Assembly (NCBI GenBank): GCA_019638625.1
Contig: JAHBTK010000002.1
Span: forward strand, 744,001 to 808,000
DNA length: 64,000 nt
Direction of reading: 5' to 3'
Origin: Chitinophagaceae bacterium
Lineage (GTDB): Bacteria > Bacteroidota > Bacteroidia > Chitinophagales > Chitinophagaceae
The stretch's first letter is position 1; the number at the start of each line of letters is the position of its first letter. Both the position numbers and the translations under genes were made by a program. The notes below the pieces were generated by a model. The model did no database searches, was not told the origin of the DNA, and worked only from the letters and a program-made list of their open reading frames with translations. Positions 24,094 through 33,560 of the stretch are shown piece after piece.

Positions 24094-26583
24094 ATGAATG
24101 AATTGTCAAATGAGAAACCTGTCCGAAACAATCAACCGGCGGTTTTTGCAGAAATAATCATCCCCCTTGCATTGCCTAAAAATTATACCTGGCAGGTGCC
24201 TCCTCATTTGCTGGACAGGGTGGTAACAGGCAGCCGGGTAGAAGTTAATCTCGGCAAATCAAAAAAATATGCCGGGATCGTCAAAAGGCTGTACCGTCAA
24301 AAGCCGGCCGCCTTTGCACCTAAATGCATATTGAACGTACTGGATGCCGAACCGGTGGTTTTTGAGCACCAGTTGGCGCTGTGGGAATGGATGGCGGAAT
24401 ATTATATGTGCAGCGAAGGGGAGGTGATGGCGGCCGCCTTACCCGCCCATTTTAAACTAAGCAGTGAAACCATCCTCCTGTTCAATGAAGAATACGGAGA
24501 TGAATTTTCCCAACTGGATAATGATGAATACATAGTAGCAGAAGCGCTGCATATAAAAAAAGAACTGAAGCTGAAAGAAGTACAGCAACTGCTGGATTCC
24601 ACCCACGTGTACCCGGTAATAAAACGCCTCATCGAAAAGAAGCTGTGTTTTGTATGGGAAGCTTTGGTAAATACCTATGCGGAGAAAAAGGAGACTTATA
24701 TATTACTACACAATACATATAGCGCTGAAGCGAAACTGGAGGAACTGATGAACAACATGGGCAGGGCGCCCAAACAACTGGATCTGCTGCTGGCCTATCT
24801 TCACCTGGCAAAAACAGAAGGGGAAGTAACGCGAAGCGGGCTGCTCAAAAAATCCGGGGCATCGGACGCGCACCTGAAAGGATTGATCGAGAAAAATATC
24901 CTGGTGCCGGAAAAAAGAACAGTTGACCGCATCCGCTATATGGCAAGGGATATTAAAATTGATTTTGAGCTTAGCGAGAGACAGCAGAAAGCGTTGCAGG
25001 AAATACAGGAACAATTGCAGGAAAAACAGGTTTGTCTGCTGCATGGCGTTACCGCCAGTGGAAAAACACAGATCTATATCCGGCTGATAGAAAATTATAT
25101 CCGTACCGGTAAACAGGTGTTGTACCTGCTGCCCGAAATAACCCTAACCGCACAGATCATCCGCAGGCTTCAAAAACATTTTGGCGGCTATATAGGTATT
25201 TATCACAGCAAATTCAGCCAGAACGAACGGATAGAAATATGGAATAAGATCAAGTCAGGAGAATTAAAAGTGATCCTGGGGGCCCGCTCTGCCTTATTCC
25301 TGCCTTTCAACGAACTGGGGCTGATCATTGCGGACGAAGAACATGATGCCTCATTCAAACAACAGGATCCGGCGCCACGTTATAATGCCAGGGACAGCGC
25401 CATTTATTATGCCGGCATCCTGGGCGCCAAAGCGCTGCTGGGAAGCGCTACCCCTTCAGTGGAGACGTATTATAATTGTGTACAAAACAAGTATGGCCGG
25501 GTGGAACTGAATGAAAGGTTTGGTGGCGTGCAACTCCCGGTTATAGAAGTGGTGGATACCAAAAAAATACCTGCCGTAGAAAAACAGAAGATCATTTTTT
25601 CGCCGCAGTTAAAAGAAGCGATCCGGCAATCTGTCGACGAATCGCGGCAGGTAATTTTATTCCAGAACCGGCGGGGGTACTCTCCCTACCAGGTATGCGA
25701 AACCTGCGGCTGGATACCGCAGTGTAAACAATGCGATGTAAGCCTTACCTATCACAAGCTCACCAACAAACTTATTTGCCACTACTGCGGAACTACCTAC
25801 CCGCAGGTGAACACCTGTATGGCCTGCGGTAATCACCAGTTTGTACGTCGCAATTTCGGCACGGAAAAAATTGAGGAACTGCTGGAAGAAGAATTTCCAA
25901 AAGCAAAAATCGCGCGGATGGATATCGACAGTGTAAAGGGCAAACAGGCGCACGATACATTGATCCAGCAATTTGAGCAAAGGCGGGTGGATATACTCGT
26001 GGGAACCCAGATGGTAGTAAAAGGACTGGATTTTGATAATGTAAATCTGGTAGGTATACTGGACGGAGACAGTGTGCTGAACTTTGCCGATTTCAGGGTG
26101 AACGAAAGAGCGTTTCAACTGATGGAACAGGTAAGTGGCCGGGCGGGTAGAAAAGACGGGCGGGGCAATGTAATGATACAGGTATCTAACACCCAACACC
26201 CGGTTTTGCATTTTGTGCAGCAGCACGACTATGCGGCTTTTTTTAATTACGAAGCAGAAGCAAGGCAGCGCTATTTCTATCCTCCTTTTTCAAGGATAAT
26301 ACTGCTTACCTTCAGGCACAAACGACAGGAGATCGTGTACGCCGCCGCCCATTGGTTTGCCACCGCACTGAGCGGGCTCTATGAAAAATATATGGTAGGG
26401 CCGGCGGAACCGGTGGTAAACAGGATACGCAACCAGTACCTGATGGAGATATTGCTGAAACTGCCTAAGGACGGCACCCTGATCAGGAACTGCAAGCGGT
26501 TTATTCACGAGCAGATAGCACTGCTGCACCAGCAGAAAGACTTCAAAAGCGTGGTGGTAGTGCCGGACGTAGATACCGTATAA
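24094..26583 (+). CDS. priA: Primosomal replication protein PriA (ATP-dependent helicase)
   Basis: Restarts stalled replication forks by reloading the replisome. The 829-residue protein has the N-terminal DNA-binding domain, helicase Walker A GVTASGKT near residue 317, DEEH box (IIADEEHD near residue 413), a zinc-binding set of Cys pairs (CETCGWIPQCKQC and CHYCG, CMACG) near residues 534-583, and helicase motifs VGTQMVVKGLDF and QVSGRAGR near residues 637 and 678. Full length for the family. Confidence 0.95.
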   Translation: MNELSNEKPVRNNQPAVFAEIIIPLALPKNYTWQVPPHLLDRVVTGSRVEVNLGKSKKYAGIVKRLYRQKPAAFAPKCILNVLDAEPVVFEHQLALWEWMAEYYMCSEGEVMAAALPAHFKLSSETILLFNEEYGDEFSQLDNDEYIVAEALHIKKELKLKEVQQLLDSTHVYPVIKRLIEKKLCFVWEALVNTYAEKKETYILLHNTYSAEAKLEELMNNMGRAPKQLDLLLAYLHLAKTEGEVTRSGLLKKSGASDAHLKGLIEKNILVPEKRTVDRIRYMARDIKIDFELSERQQKALQEIQEQLQEKQVCLLHGVTASGKTQIYIRLIENYIRTGKQVLYLLPEITLTAQIIRRLQKHFGGYIGIYHSKFSQNERIEIWNKIKSGELKVILGARSALFLPFNELGLIIADEEHDASFKQQDPAPRYNARDSAIYYAGILGAKALLGSATPSVETYYNCVQNKYGRVELNERFGGVQLPVIEVVDTKKIPAVEKQKIIFSPQLKEAIRQSVDESRQVILFQNRRGYSPYQVCETCGWIPQCKQCDVSLTYHKLTNKLICHYCGTTYPQVNTCMACGNHQFVRRNFGTEKIEELLEEEFPKAKIARMDIDSVKGKQAHDTLIQQFEQRRVDILVGTQMVVKGLDFDNVNLVGILDGDSVLNFADFRVNERAFQLMEQVSGRAGRKDGRGNVMIQVSNTQHPVLHFVQQHDYAAFFNYEAEARQRYFYPPFSRIILLTFRHKRQEIVYAAAHWFATALSGLYEKYMVGPAEPVVNRIRNQYLMEILLKLPKDGTLIRNCKRFIHEQIALLHQQKDFKSVVVVPDVDTV

Positions 26584-26599
26584 GCTCCCGCTCCGCGGA

Positions 26600-27061
26600 T
26601 CACCAGTTGCCCATCTGCTCTTTTACCACTCTTTCGGTATTCTCCTTTTCGATAGGCTTATTCTTCCAGTCGGGTTCGTATTTCACAAACCACGACAGCC
26701 AGAGGCTCCTGGACAATCGCATAAAAACCGGCTGCAAAACAACCAGCAGCACCCCGTTGGCAACCCCCCACCAAAGCAGGCGGCGGTCGCCTGTCTGAAC
26801 GGAAAAACCTATTAATATCCACCAGCCCACAAATGTGGCTAGGCTGAATGCCACGGTCAGCGCATAACTTACATAGGCTGTGCCGTAGTAAAATCCTACT
26901 TCCAGGTCCGTTGGCTGTCCGCACACAGCACAGTTTTCATGCATCTTGGTATTGGTCTTCAGCCTGTATGGGTTTGATTCTACAAAAAGCCTGCCTCTTC
27001 TGCAGCGAGGACAACGATTACTGAATGTAGAAACCAAATATCCGGGACTCCCTTTACTCAT
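26600..27061 (-). CDS. DUF983 domain membrane protein
   Basis: A 153-residue protein with an N-terminal zinc-ribbon-like part (CPRCRRG near residue 18 and CAVCGQP near residue 43) and two following membrane helices (about residues 60-82 and 95-110). This arrangement matches DUF983. Role unknown. Convergent with priA, 16 bp apart. Confidence 0.8.
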   Translation of the reverse strand: MSKGSPGYLVSTFSNRCPRCRRGRLFVESNPYRLKTNTKMHENCAVCGQPTDLEVGFYYGTAYVSYALTVAFSLATFVGWWILIGFSVQTGDRRLLWWGVANGVLLVVLQPVFMRLSRSLWLSWFVKYEPDWKNKPIEKENTERVVKEQMGNW

Positions 27062-27122
27062 TATTGTAGTTTATGCAAAGGTCAGAATAATATATTAAAG
27101 CCAAAGTGACTATTATCACAGA

Positions 27123-28403
27123 TCAAAATGCTTCCATAATGGTCTCCATACGGGTGCTCCGGGAACCTTTTATGAGATAGGTTGTATCCGGCAAAACATG
27201 ATGCCGCAGCCACTCCTTCGCTTCCTGCGAAGTTTTAAAAAAATGGAACGGATGATCTGTTTTCTCAAAATCTCCTCCTACCAATATCACCTGTTTCCAT
27301 GCAAATTGTTGAATCTGCGCAAGCAATTGCCGGTGCTCTTCCAGGCTGTCCCTACCCAGTTCCATCATAGCGCCCAGTACCAGGGCTTTATTTTCTTCCG
27401 GCAGACCTGCAAAATTTTTTATTGCCGCGGCCATGCTCGACGGGTTGGCATTATACGCATCGAGGATGATCCTGTTCCCGTCTTTCTCAATTAATTGTGA
27501 GCGGCTGTTGGAGGGAGCATATTCCTCAATTGCCTGCCTGATACTGCTGTTGTCTACAGAAAAAAAGTTACCTACGGCAACAGCCGCGAGAATATTCGGC
27601 AGATTATAATCTCCCACAAGGCGGGTTTCAAGGAGCAATTCCGTGCCATCAGCCTGTTTGAACACCACATTAATAAAGGGTTCATTACTTTTAATGTATC
27701 CCGTTATATCTGCATCTGTTGTGCCATAACTAAAAGTCTTCAGTCCCCTGCTCATCTCACGCAGGTAATCGTAGTCCCGCATTACAAAAGCCGTTCCATG
27801 GTGCTGCCGCAGGTAATCGTATAACTCACCCTTCCCCTTACGAACGCCTTCTATACTGCCAAAGCCTTCCAGGTGAGCCTTTCCGCAGTTGGTGATCAAT
27901 CCGTGCGTGGGAGCGGTGTACTCGCAATAACCCGCGATTTCTCCCAGATGATTGGCTCCCATTTCTACGATGGCCATTTCCGCGTCGGGCGCTATTCCCA
28001 ATAGCGTAAGCGGAATGCCTATATGATTATTGAGGTTGCCCCGGGTGGTATAGGTTTTATATTTTTTTGACAGCACAACATGCAGCAGTTCCTTGGTGGT
28101 GGTTTTGCCATTACTCCCCGTGATACCAATAACAGGTATGGTGAACTGTTTTCTGTGATGCCCCGCCAATAGCTGTAAAGCGGCGAGCACATCCTCCACT
28201 TTGATCACATGGGGATCCGAAAACCCCGGGTCTTCATCCACCACCACATAAGAAGCACCGGCATCCAGTGCCTGCCGGGCAAACCGGTTACCATTAAAGC
28301 TGGGGCCTTTCAATGCAAAGAAGATATCTCCCGCAGCCAGTTGGCGGGTATCTGTTTGAACAGATGGATATTGTTTATATTTTTCGTACAGTTTTTCAAT
28401 CAT
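27123..28403 (-). CDS. murF: UDP-N-acetylmuramoyl-tripeptide--D-alanyl-D-alanine ligase
   Basis: Adds D-Ala-D-Ala to UDP-MurNAc-tripeptide in the cytoplasm, the last soluble step of peptidoglycan precursor synthesis. The 426-residue protein has the N-terminal SVQTDTRQLAAGDIFFALKG (residues 13-33, given by position), the P-loop GITGSNGKTTTKE near residue 97, MGANHLGEI near residue 148 and DAYNANPSSM near residue 315. The ATG at 28403 is used. A TAnnTTTG box lies just 3 nt upstream. Confidence 0.95.
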   Translation of the reverse strand: MIEKLYEKYKQYPSVQTDTRQLAAGDIFFALKGPSFNGNRFARQALDAGASYVVVDEDPGFSDPHVIKVEDVLAALQLLAGHHRKQFTIPVIGITGSNGKTTTKELLHVVLSKKYKTYTTRGNLNNHIGIPLTLLGIAPDAEMAIVEMGANHLGEIAGYCEYTAPTHGLITNCGKAHLEGFGSIEGVRKGKGELYDYLRQHHGTAFVMRDYDYLREMSRGLKTFSYGTTDADITGYIKSNEPFINVVFKQADGTELLLETRLVGDYNLPNILAAVAVGNFFSVDNSSIRQAIEEYAPSNSRSQLIEKDGNRIILDAYNANPSSMAAAIKNFAGLPEENKALVLGAMMELGRDSLEEHRQLLAQIQQFAWKQVILVGGDFEKTDHPFHFFKTSQEAKEWLRHHVLPDTTYLIKGSRSTRMETIMEAF

Positions 28404-28406
28404 ATG

Positions 28407-28414
28407 CAAATGTA
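28407..28414 (-). promoter_or_regulatory. -7 box of murF
   Basis: Reads TACATTTG on the minus strand, a full match to TAnnTTTG, only 3 nt before the murF ATG at 28403. If used, transcription would begin at or after the start codon, suggesting a leaderless mRNA or another promoter. Confidence 0.4.
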
Positions 28415-28476
28415 GGGTGTAGTTATATTACCATAAAATCAGCCGGGCAGGGATGCCCCGGAGAAAGGATGCGTGG

Positions 28477-29316
28477 TTATTGAAGAACATATTCCCGCCA
28501 CCAGCTTTGAAGCTTCCTGGTAGTGTTATTTTTATATTGCCGGTCTTCCCAGGTAATCACCGGCCGGATCCCCCTTACCACATTCGTCAGAAATATCTCA
28601 TCGGCTTCCTTTAAAAAATCAACTTCTATCGCCGCTTCCCGGATATCATAATCCTTTAACGGGAGGTTATGCAGCAGGTATCTGCGGGCCACTCCCTCAA
28701 TACATCCTTCTGCTAAAGGAGGGGTGTATATGATATTGTCTTTTATGCAGAATACATTAGCAATAGTTGCTTCACAAACACGTCCATATTGGTTTAGTAC
28801 CAGGCTGTCGTCCCAGTTCTTTTTAGCGCTGTACAGTGCGGCTATGGTATAGGGTTGAAAGCTATTTGACTTAAGTCCTGAATACATTCCCGCTGTTTTA
28901 ATGGCATCATGACAAATACCGATATGCAGCCCTTCCGGGTTGGCCGCCGTTTTAGAAGCGCTTGTTTCTATAACATAACCGGGGCTTCCGGGACTGTCGT
29001 ATAGTCCGCCCTCTCCTCTGAAAACATTCAGCCGGATGACCGCTTTCTCCAAAAGGTTATTTGCTTCGCAAAGTTTCAGTATCTCAGCTACTAGTTCGGG
29101 AGCGGAAGGAAGTTGTGTGGTATGATACTCAAGCAACGACAAGCTCCTGAACAGGCGGTCCATATGAAGTTCCTGCAGCACGATACGCCCGTGCTGTAAC
29201 AGCATGGTTTCAAACAGCCCGTCGCCATAACGGAAAGATCGGTTGGTAACTGCTATCACCGGGGTTCCGGCGGGGAAAAAGCTGCCGTTATAAGAAAAGA
29301 AATTATTGCCCGGCAT
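28477..29316 (-). CDS. Class IV aminotransferase
   Basis: PLP-dependent fold-type IV enzyme of 279 residues, related to branched-chain aminotransferases and aminodeoxychorismate lyases (PabC). FRYGDGLFETML near residue 23, the KSNSFQPYT segment near residue 150 with the candidate PLP lysine, and EATIANVFCI near residue 184 are typical. Which reaction it performs cannot be decided by reading. The ATG at 29316 is chosen; a GTG at 29331 would overlap the upstream stop codon. Confidence 0.8.
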   Translation of the reverse strand: MPGNNFFSYNGSFFPAGTPVIAVTNRSFRYGDGLFETMLLQHGRIVLQELHMDRLFRSLSLLEYHTTQLPSAPELVAEILKLCEANNLLEKAVIRLNVFRGEGGLYDSPGSPGYVIETSASKTAANPEGLHIGICHDAIKTAGMYSGLKSNSFQPYTIAALYSAKKNWDDSLVLNQYGRVCEATIANVFCIKDNIIYTPPLAEGCIEGVARRYLLHNLPLKDYDIREAAIEVDFLKEADEIFLTNVVRGIRPVITWEDRQYKNNTTRKLQSWWREYVLQ

Positions 29317-29330
29317 TGTATTGATTGGCA

Positions 29331-30008
29331 CTATTTATCGTCAATGATACCTGCTTTTATTGCATAACGCACCAGTCCTGCCATAGACTTCACACCCAAT
29401 TTGGATTTCAACTTGTCCCTGATAGCTTCCACGGTGCGGGGGCTGAGGCCTACCAGGTCGGCAATTTCCCTGGTGCTTTTCTCTTCGCACATCAGTTTCA
29501 GAATATGCCTTTCCTTATCCGTAAGCTTCACCTCCTGGGCAGCAAAGGAATCGGCATTGTGTTTGTTTTTCAACCCATCCAGTAATGCCTTATTGGTGAT
29601 CTCGTTAAAAAAATATTCGCTTTGATAACAGGTCCGGATAGCCTCGTAAATCACTTCCGGATCGGAGTTTTTGGTGAGGTAGGCATTGGCGCCCAGCTCC
29701 ATTAATTTAGAGATCATGGAATGTTCATTGTGCATGGTCAGCATTATGATCTTAACGTCCGGGTAACTTTTCTTCAATTCAGGAAGGGTTTTAATGCCGT
29801 CCATGATCGGCATCTGAATATCCAGCAGGATTACGTCCGGCTGCAGGTGTTTCAAAAGGTGTAGTAATTGTTGTCCGTTATCTGCCTCTCCAATTAACCG
29901 GATATCCTTTTTGGCGCTGAGTGCCGTTTTTACTCCGGCCCGGAAAAGCACATGGTCGTCCGCGATAATGACTTTTACAGGGGTTACGAGTTCTAGTGGT
30001 TTCATCAT
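29331..30008 (-). CDS. NarL-type response regulator
   Basis: A 225-residue DNA-binding response regulator. Receiver domain residues 11-130, with the phosphoacceptor in LLDIQMP (Asp63) and conserved TMHN and LTKNSDP segments; C-terminal LuxR-type helix-turn-helix (LTDKERHILKLMCEEKSTREIADLVGLSPRTVEA, position about 160-195). Probably paired with one of the kinases of this region or an orphan. The 298 bp upstream (30009-30306) show no gene or clear motif. Confidence 0.9.
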   Translation of the reverse strand: MMKPLELVTPVKVIIADDHVLFRAGVKTALSAKKDIRLIGEADNGQQLLHLLKHLQPDVILLDIQMPIMDGIKTLPELKKSYPDVKIIMLTMHNEHSMISKLMELGANAYLTKNSDPEVIYEAIRTCYQSEYFFNEITNKALLDGLKNKHNADSFAAQEVKLTDKERHILKLMCEEKSTREIADLVGLSPRTVEAIRDKLKSKLGVKSMAGLVRYAIKAGIIDDK

Positions 30009-30306
30009 TTAAATATATTGGTTCTTCACATGAATAGATCAACAGCCCCGGGGCTGACGCCAGTTCACTTTACATTTTATAAAGTTACCTATTTCCTGAA
30101 TACCTCCGCAAAATCATATGATAAATGCTTAATGTTCCCTTCAGCAAAAGAATAATGCCAGTCTGCTTTTCTAGTGGCGGTCTGCCGGTCTTAATATTCA
30201 AAGCGGGGATGCAATACCTGTCTGGCTGTTGATGGCAACATGGTGTTAAGGTGGAGCGATGTGCCTAATAATAGGCATCAGTTCTTATGTTATCATGATC
30301 GCGGCT

Positions 30307-30969
30307 TTAACTGATCAGCCTGTTACGCATTCCGTACATAACCAGTCCCGCAATTGTTTTCGCGCCCACTTTCGATTTCATATTTTGTCTTACCGTTTCA
30401 ATAGTACGCGGGCTCAGGTAAACTTCCTTGGAAATCTCCTCCGTTGTTTTATCTTCTGATATAAGCTTCAGTATCTTCAGTTCTTTTTCGGAGAACGTCA
30501 CCGGATTGGGGTAGTATTGCTTAACCTGCCTTTTATGCTGCAGTTTCAGCAAAACCGCCTTGTTCACCAGTTCATTAAAGTAGAAATCATCATTCATGCA
30601 GGTCAGTATCGCGTTGTAGATTTCTTCGGGGTCTGTATTTTTTGTAAGATAGGCGTTGGCGCCCATTTCCATCATCTTCGAGATCATTTCCTGGTCATCG
30701 TACATGGTAAGCACAATGATCTTTATACTTTCATATTCCTTTCGTATCAGGGAGATGGCATTCACTCCGTCCATTTCCGGCATCCTGATATCCATCAGGA
30801 GAACGTCGGGATGTTTGATCTTTATTTTGTGCATCAGGTCCTTTCCATTCTCCGCCTCCCATATGATTTTGAGGTATTCTTTCCCACTCATCGCCATCCT
30901 TATGCCATCCCTGAAAATTTTATGGTCGTCTGCTATTGACACTTTAATTTGATAGTCATTGGTAGTCAT
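30307..30969 (-). CDS. NarL-type response regulator
   Basis: A 220-residue regulator with receiver domain (phosphoacceptor Asp60 in LLMDIRMP, TMYD and LTKNTDP) and a C-terminal LuxR-type helix-turn-helix (FSEKELKILKLISEDKTTEEI..., near residues 155-190). About half identical to its neighbour at 29331 and to the regulator at 33561 by eye. Divergent from the 31547 gene across a 577-bp region with repeated 10-bp motifs. Confidence 0.9.
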   Translation of the reverse strand: MTTNDYQIKVSIADDHKIFRDGIRMAMSGKEYLKIIWEAENGKDLMHKIKIKHPDVLLMDIRMPEMDGVNAISLIRKEYESIKIIVLTMYDDQEMISKMMEMGANAYLTKNTDPEEIYNAILTCMNDDFYFNELVNKAVLLKLQHKRQVKQYYPNPVTFSEKELKILKLISEDKTTEEISKEVYLSPRTIETVRQNMKSKVGAKTIAGLVMYGMRNRLIS

Positions 30970-31546
30970 GGGTATTCTTGGTATTGGGTTAATGTTCTCT
31001 TTATCAAAGGTTAATCTTTTTTTTATATTAATATCAGGTATATTTACTATGTATTTAATATAATTTATACGTAAAAATACGTAGATAAATTACCTGATAA
31101 CTGTTCGTTGTACCACCCCGTAAAAGGGGTATTTCTAATAATATTTTTACGGAATTTGCCGACATAGGACAATTTTTTTGTTATTTCGCATTCTCTTGTC
31201 AACCTGATCAACCCGGCTCTTTCTTTAAGAAGAACTTATCTAGTCTGAGTTATCATACCGTCCGGGGTATATGCTCACAGGTTAGCAGTACCGCTCATTT
31301 GCATTCTGCCGGATTACTAAATTATTTAGAATTAAATATAGTAAAAATACTATTGTTTGAAGGTATTTTTACTTTATTTTTATTTAATATTCAGTCCCCA
31401 ATTATCGCATGATGCTGATTGGGAGCGATTTTCCCATTACCATATGATAAAATCCCTGTTTCCACCCTGTTGTTTTTATAACATTTCCCGGTCACTTTTG
31501 AGCCAATCAATCCTTGCTTTCTTAAAAAACCACAAAACTTTTAACT
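30970..31546. promoter_or_regulatory. Long regulatory intergenic region with repeated GTAAAAATAC motif
   Basis: No gene is seen in these 577 bp between divergent genes. GTAAAAATAC occurs at 31071-31080 (as TACGTAAAAATACGTA, 31068-31083) and 31341-31350; its reverse complement GTATTTTTAC at 31363-31372; and a one-mismatch copy ATATTTTTAC at 31141-31150. The 31341 and 31363 copies are inverted with centres 22 bp apart, about two helical turns. A short hairpin ACCCCGTAAAAGGGGT lies at about 31115-31130. The sites are candidates for binding of the neighbouring NarL-type regulators. Confidence 0.5.
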
Positions 31547-31942
31547 ATGACACAAAAAGAGACTATTGTGAAAAAGTCCGCCATCTCCCTGGCTGAAGTG
31601 GGAGAGCATATTGGCTTTGAAAAAGGAGCCAAAATGGTGAAGGATTACTATGACGCTTTCGGGGAAAATGCCTGTCATTTTGTAGGCAGAAATATTCTGA
31701 TGAAAATGCTTGAACAACCTGGTTGTGTGGGCATTAACATGTATAAGGCATTAAATGACGAAGGCAAACAGACCTACGTTTTTGTAGGGGTTGATTCAAC
31801 CGGTAAGGCCATACTGGAATATACCGCTATTAACGACGGTGGCAACCTGGCTAAAGAAATCGGACTTGTAACCAACAGGTTTTCTAACAAACCCGGCTGG
31901 TGGGAGTGGGATTTCGAAGATATTGGCATCAGCGTAAAATAA
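31547..31942 (+). CDS. Hypothetical protein (131 aa), Chitinophagaceae-type
   Basis: A soluble 131-residue protein that I do not recognise. The N-terminus is basic and helical (EVGEHIGFEKGAKMVKDYYDAF), a central LEQPGCVGINMYKALND suggests a compact alpha/beta fold, and the C-terminus is aromatic (PGWWEWDFED). No signal or membrane segment. Divergent from the response regulator at 30307 and followed by the membrane protein and kinase genes, so it may be a target of the regulatory system. Confidence 0.6.
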   Translation: MTQKETIVKKSAISLAEVGEHIGFEKGAKMVKDYYDAFGENACHFVGRNILMKMLEQPGCVGINMYKALNDEGKQTYVFVGVDSTGKAILEYTAINDGGNLAKEIGLVTNRFSNKPGWWEWDFEDIGISVK

Positions 31943-32037
31943 TTACCATGTAAAATTCCGGTTTCTTCAATAAGTTTTAAGTAATTATATTTGAAGAAAT
32001 AAATTGAACTATATACGGAATTCTACGAAATATTGCA

Positions 32038-32679
32038 TTGGTCTCTGACCTGATACCCTTGATCCTGATTATTCTCCTCCCTAAAGCGAGGAAAAACTTG
32101 GGGTTAAGGGTATTTTGTGCCTCTATCCTATACAGTCTATTCCTTAATTTTTTTGTACTCTCCAATAAAACGGTCAAACAGGAGTACTACCTGCTGACCC
32201 TTTCGATAACAACTATTTTCGAGTTTTTCCTGTTCTCTTATCTTTTTTTCAGGATACTGCAGTCCAAACAGACGCTTAAACTGCTTTACCTGGTTACTGC
32301 AATTGTGGGGGTTTACCTGTTTTATGAAATCTCCACCAACCCGATCACATCCTACGACCCTGTGCCGTCCATTATCAGTTTCCTGATAATTCTGATTTAT
32401 TGCATCATTTATCTTTTTGAGCGGGTAAAAGATCCCAATGACCCTTTTTTCTATTTTACCACTACTTTTTGGGTGGTTGTGGCGTTAATAATGTATTGCG
32501 CAGGTACTTTTTTTGCATTGATGTATGGTAAAGCCTATTTACAGGAAAGTGCGGCACAAAACGAATATGATTTTATACATGACTCATTATATATAATAAA
32601 AAACATAATTTTAATTATAGCGATATTTTCAAGTGAGTCGGGCAACCTGAAAACCGGAAGAAATTTGAAATTTAAATAA
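32038..32679 (+). CDS. Seven-helix membrane protein, possible sensor partner
   Basis: A 213-residue protein with seven hydrophobic stretches by eye (PLILIILLP, FCASILYSLFLNFFV, LSITTIFEFFLFSYLFF, LLYLVTAIVGVYLF, IISFLIILIYCIIYLF, FWVVVALIMYCAGTFF, IKNIILIIAIF). No family recognised. The best start is a TTG at 32038 because upstream stops exclude an ATG; an ATT start is also possible. It is immediately upstream (15 bp) of a histidine kinase that has only one membrane helix and no sensor domain, so it may carry the sensory function for that kinase. Confidence 0.65.
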   Translation: MVSDLIPLILIILLPKARKNLGLRVFCASILYSLFLNFFVLSNKTVKQEYYLLTLSITTIFEFFLFSYLFFRILQSKQTLKLLYLVTAIVGVYLFYEISTNPITSYDPVPSIISFLIILIYCIIYLFERVKDPNDPFFYFTTTFWVVVALIMYCAGTFFALMYGKAYLQESAAQNEYDFIHDSLYIIKNIILIIAIFSSESGNLKTGRNLKFK

Positions 32680-32694
32680 ATACCTCAACCCCCA

Positions 32695-33531
32695 ATGAAA
32701 GCCCCTATGATCTTATTGCAGACGGAAGGTTTTTCCGGGTTTTTACTCTTTGGAACCATGGGAATGCTTGCTTTGGCAATTGGTATGATAATATTTATCA
32801 TTTTCCACCAAAGGAAAGTAATCCGGTACCAGATGCAATTGCAGGAGATGGAAGAAGAACAGCAAAAATTATTGCTGAATGCTTCTATACGGTGGCAGGA
32901 AGAGGAAAGACAGAGAATTGCGGCAGACCTTCATGACGATGCCGGCCCCCTGCTGGCTACAGCCAGGCTCTATTTAAATGAAAACCTTGTTAACCAGGAC
33001 CTGAACACCCAACTGCAGAGTATTTATAACGCGAAGCAGATAATTGACGATACCATACAACTGATAAGGAATATTTCACACAGTTTGATGCCGCCTACCC
33101 TTAAAAACTTCGGTTTGGAATCGGCAGTGAACGACCTGTTCCAGAAAATCAGCGGATCGGGTGTGGTAAATGCCAGTTGCCGCTTTCACGATTACCGGGA
33201 AAGGCTGAGACCGGAGCAAGAATTACTGATTTTTCGCGTTATTCAGGAACTGGTAAACAATATTCTGAAGCATAGCAGCGCCAGTTTTATTCATGTTACG
33301 CAAAACTATGATGATGAGCGTTTCTTTATACGGTTGCACCACGATGGAAAAGGGATCACCCAATCCGATTTTGAAAAACTTAATAAAAGCGCCGCCGGGT
33401 TGGGTTTGAAGAATATACAAAGCCGCATAAAAGTGCTGAGGGCAAAAATCGAGTTTGAAAAAGACGCTTCTCAAACATATTTTAAAGTAACACTTGATAT
33501 ACCGGTTAGCAACATGGAACTGACAACATAA
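32695..33531 (+). CDS. Sensor histidine kinase (HisKA_3 type)
   Basis: A 278-residue kinase with one N-terminal membrane helix (about residues 14-38), a coiled linker (residues 45-65), the HisKA_3 phosphoacceptor motif in ERQRIAADLHDD (His80) and an HATPase domain with N box QELVNNILKHS near residue 184 and G box GLGLKNIQSR near residue 238. There is no extracellular or PAS sensor domain. Encoded between the seven-helix protein and the response regulator at 33561. Confidence 0.9.
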   Translation: MKAPMILLQTEGFSGFLLFGTMGMLALAIGMIIFIIFHQRKVIRYQMQLQEMEEEQQKLLLNASIRWQEEERQRIAADLHDDAGPLLATARLYLNENLVNQDLNTQLQSIYNAKQIIDDTIQLIRNISHSLMPPTLKNFGLESAVNDLFQKISGSGVVNASCRFHDYRERLRPEQELLIFRVIQELVNNILKHSSASFIHVTQNYDDERFFIRLHHDGKGITQSDFEKLNKSAAGLGLKNIQSRIKVLRAKIEFEKDASQTYFKVTLDIPVSNMELTT

Positions 33532-33560
33532 ATCGATCCACTGAAAAACCTGAAAAAGCC

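Noticed and set aside
24402..26529. Several long minus-strand frames inside priA
   Set aside because: All lie opposite the complete priA gene and have low-complexity or unlikely composition.
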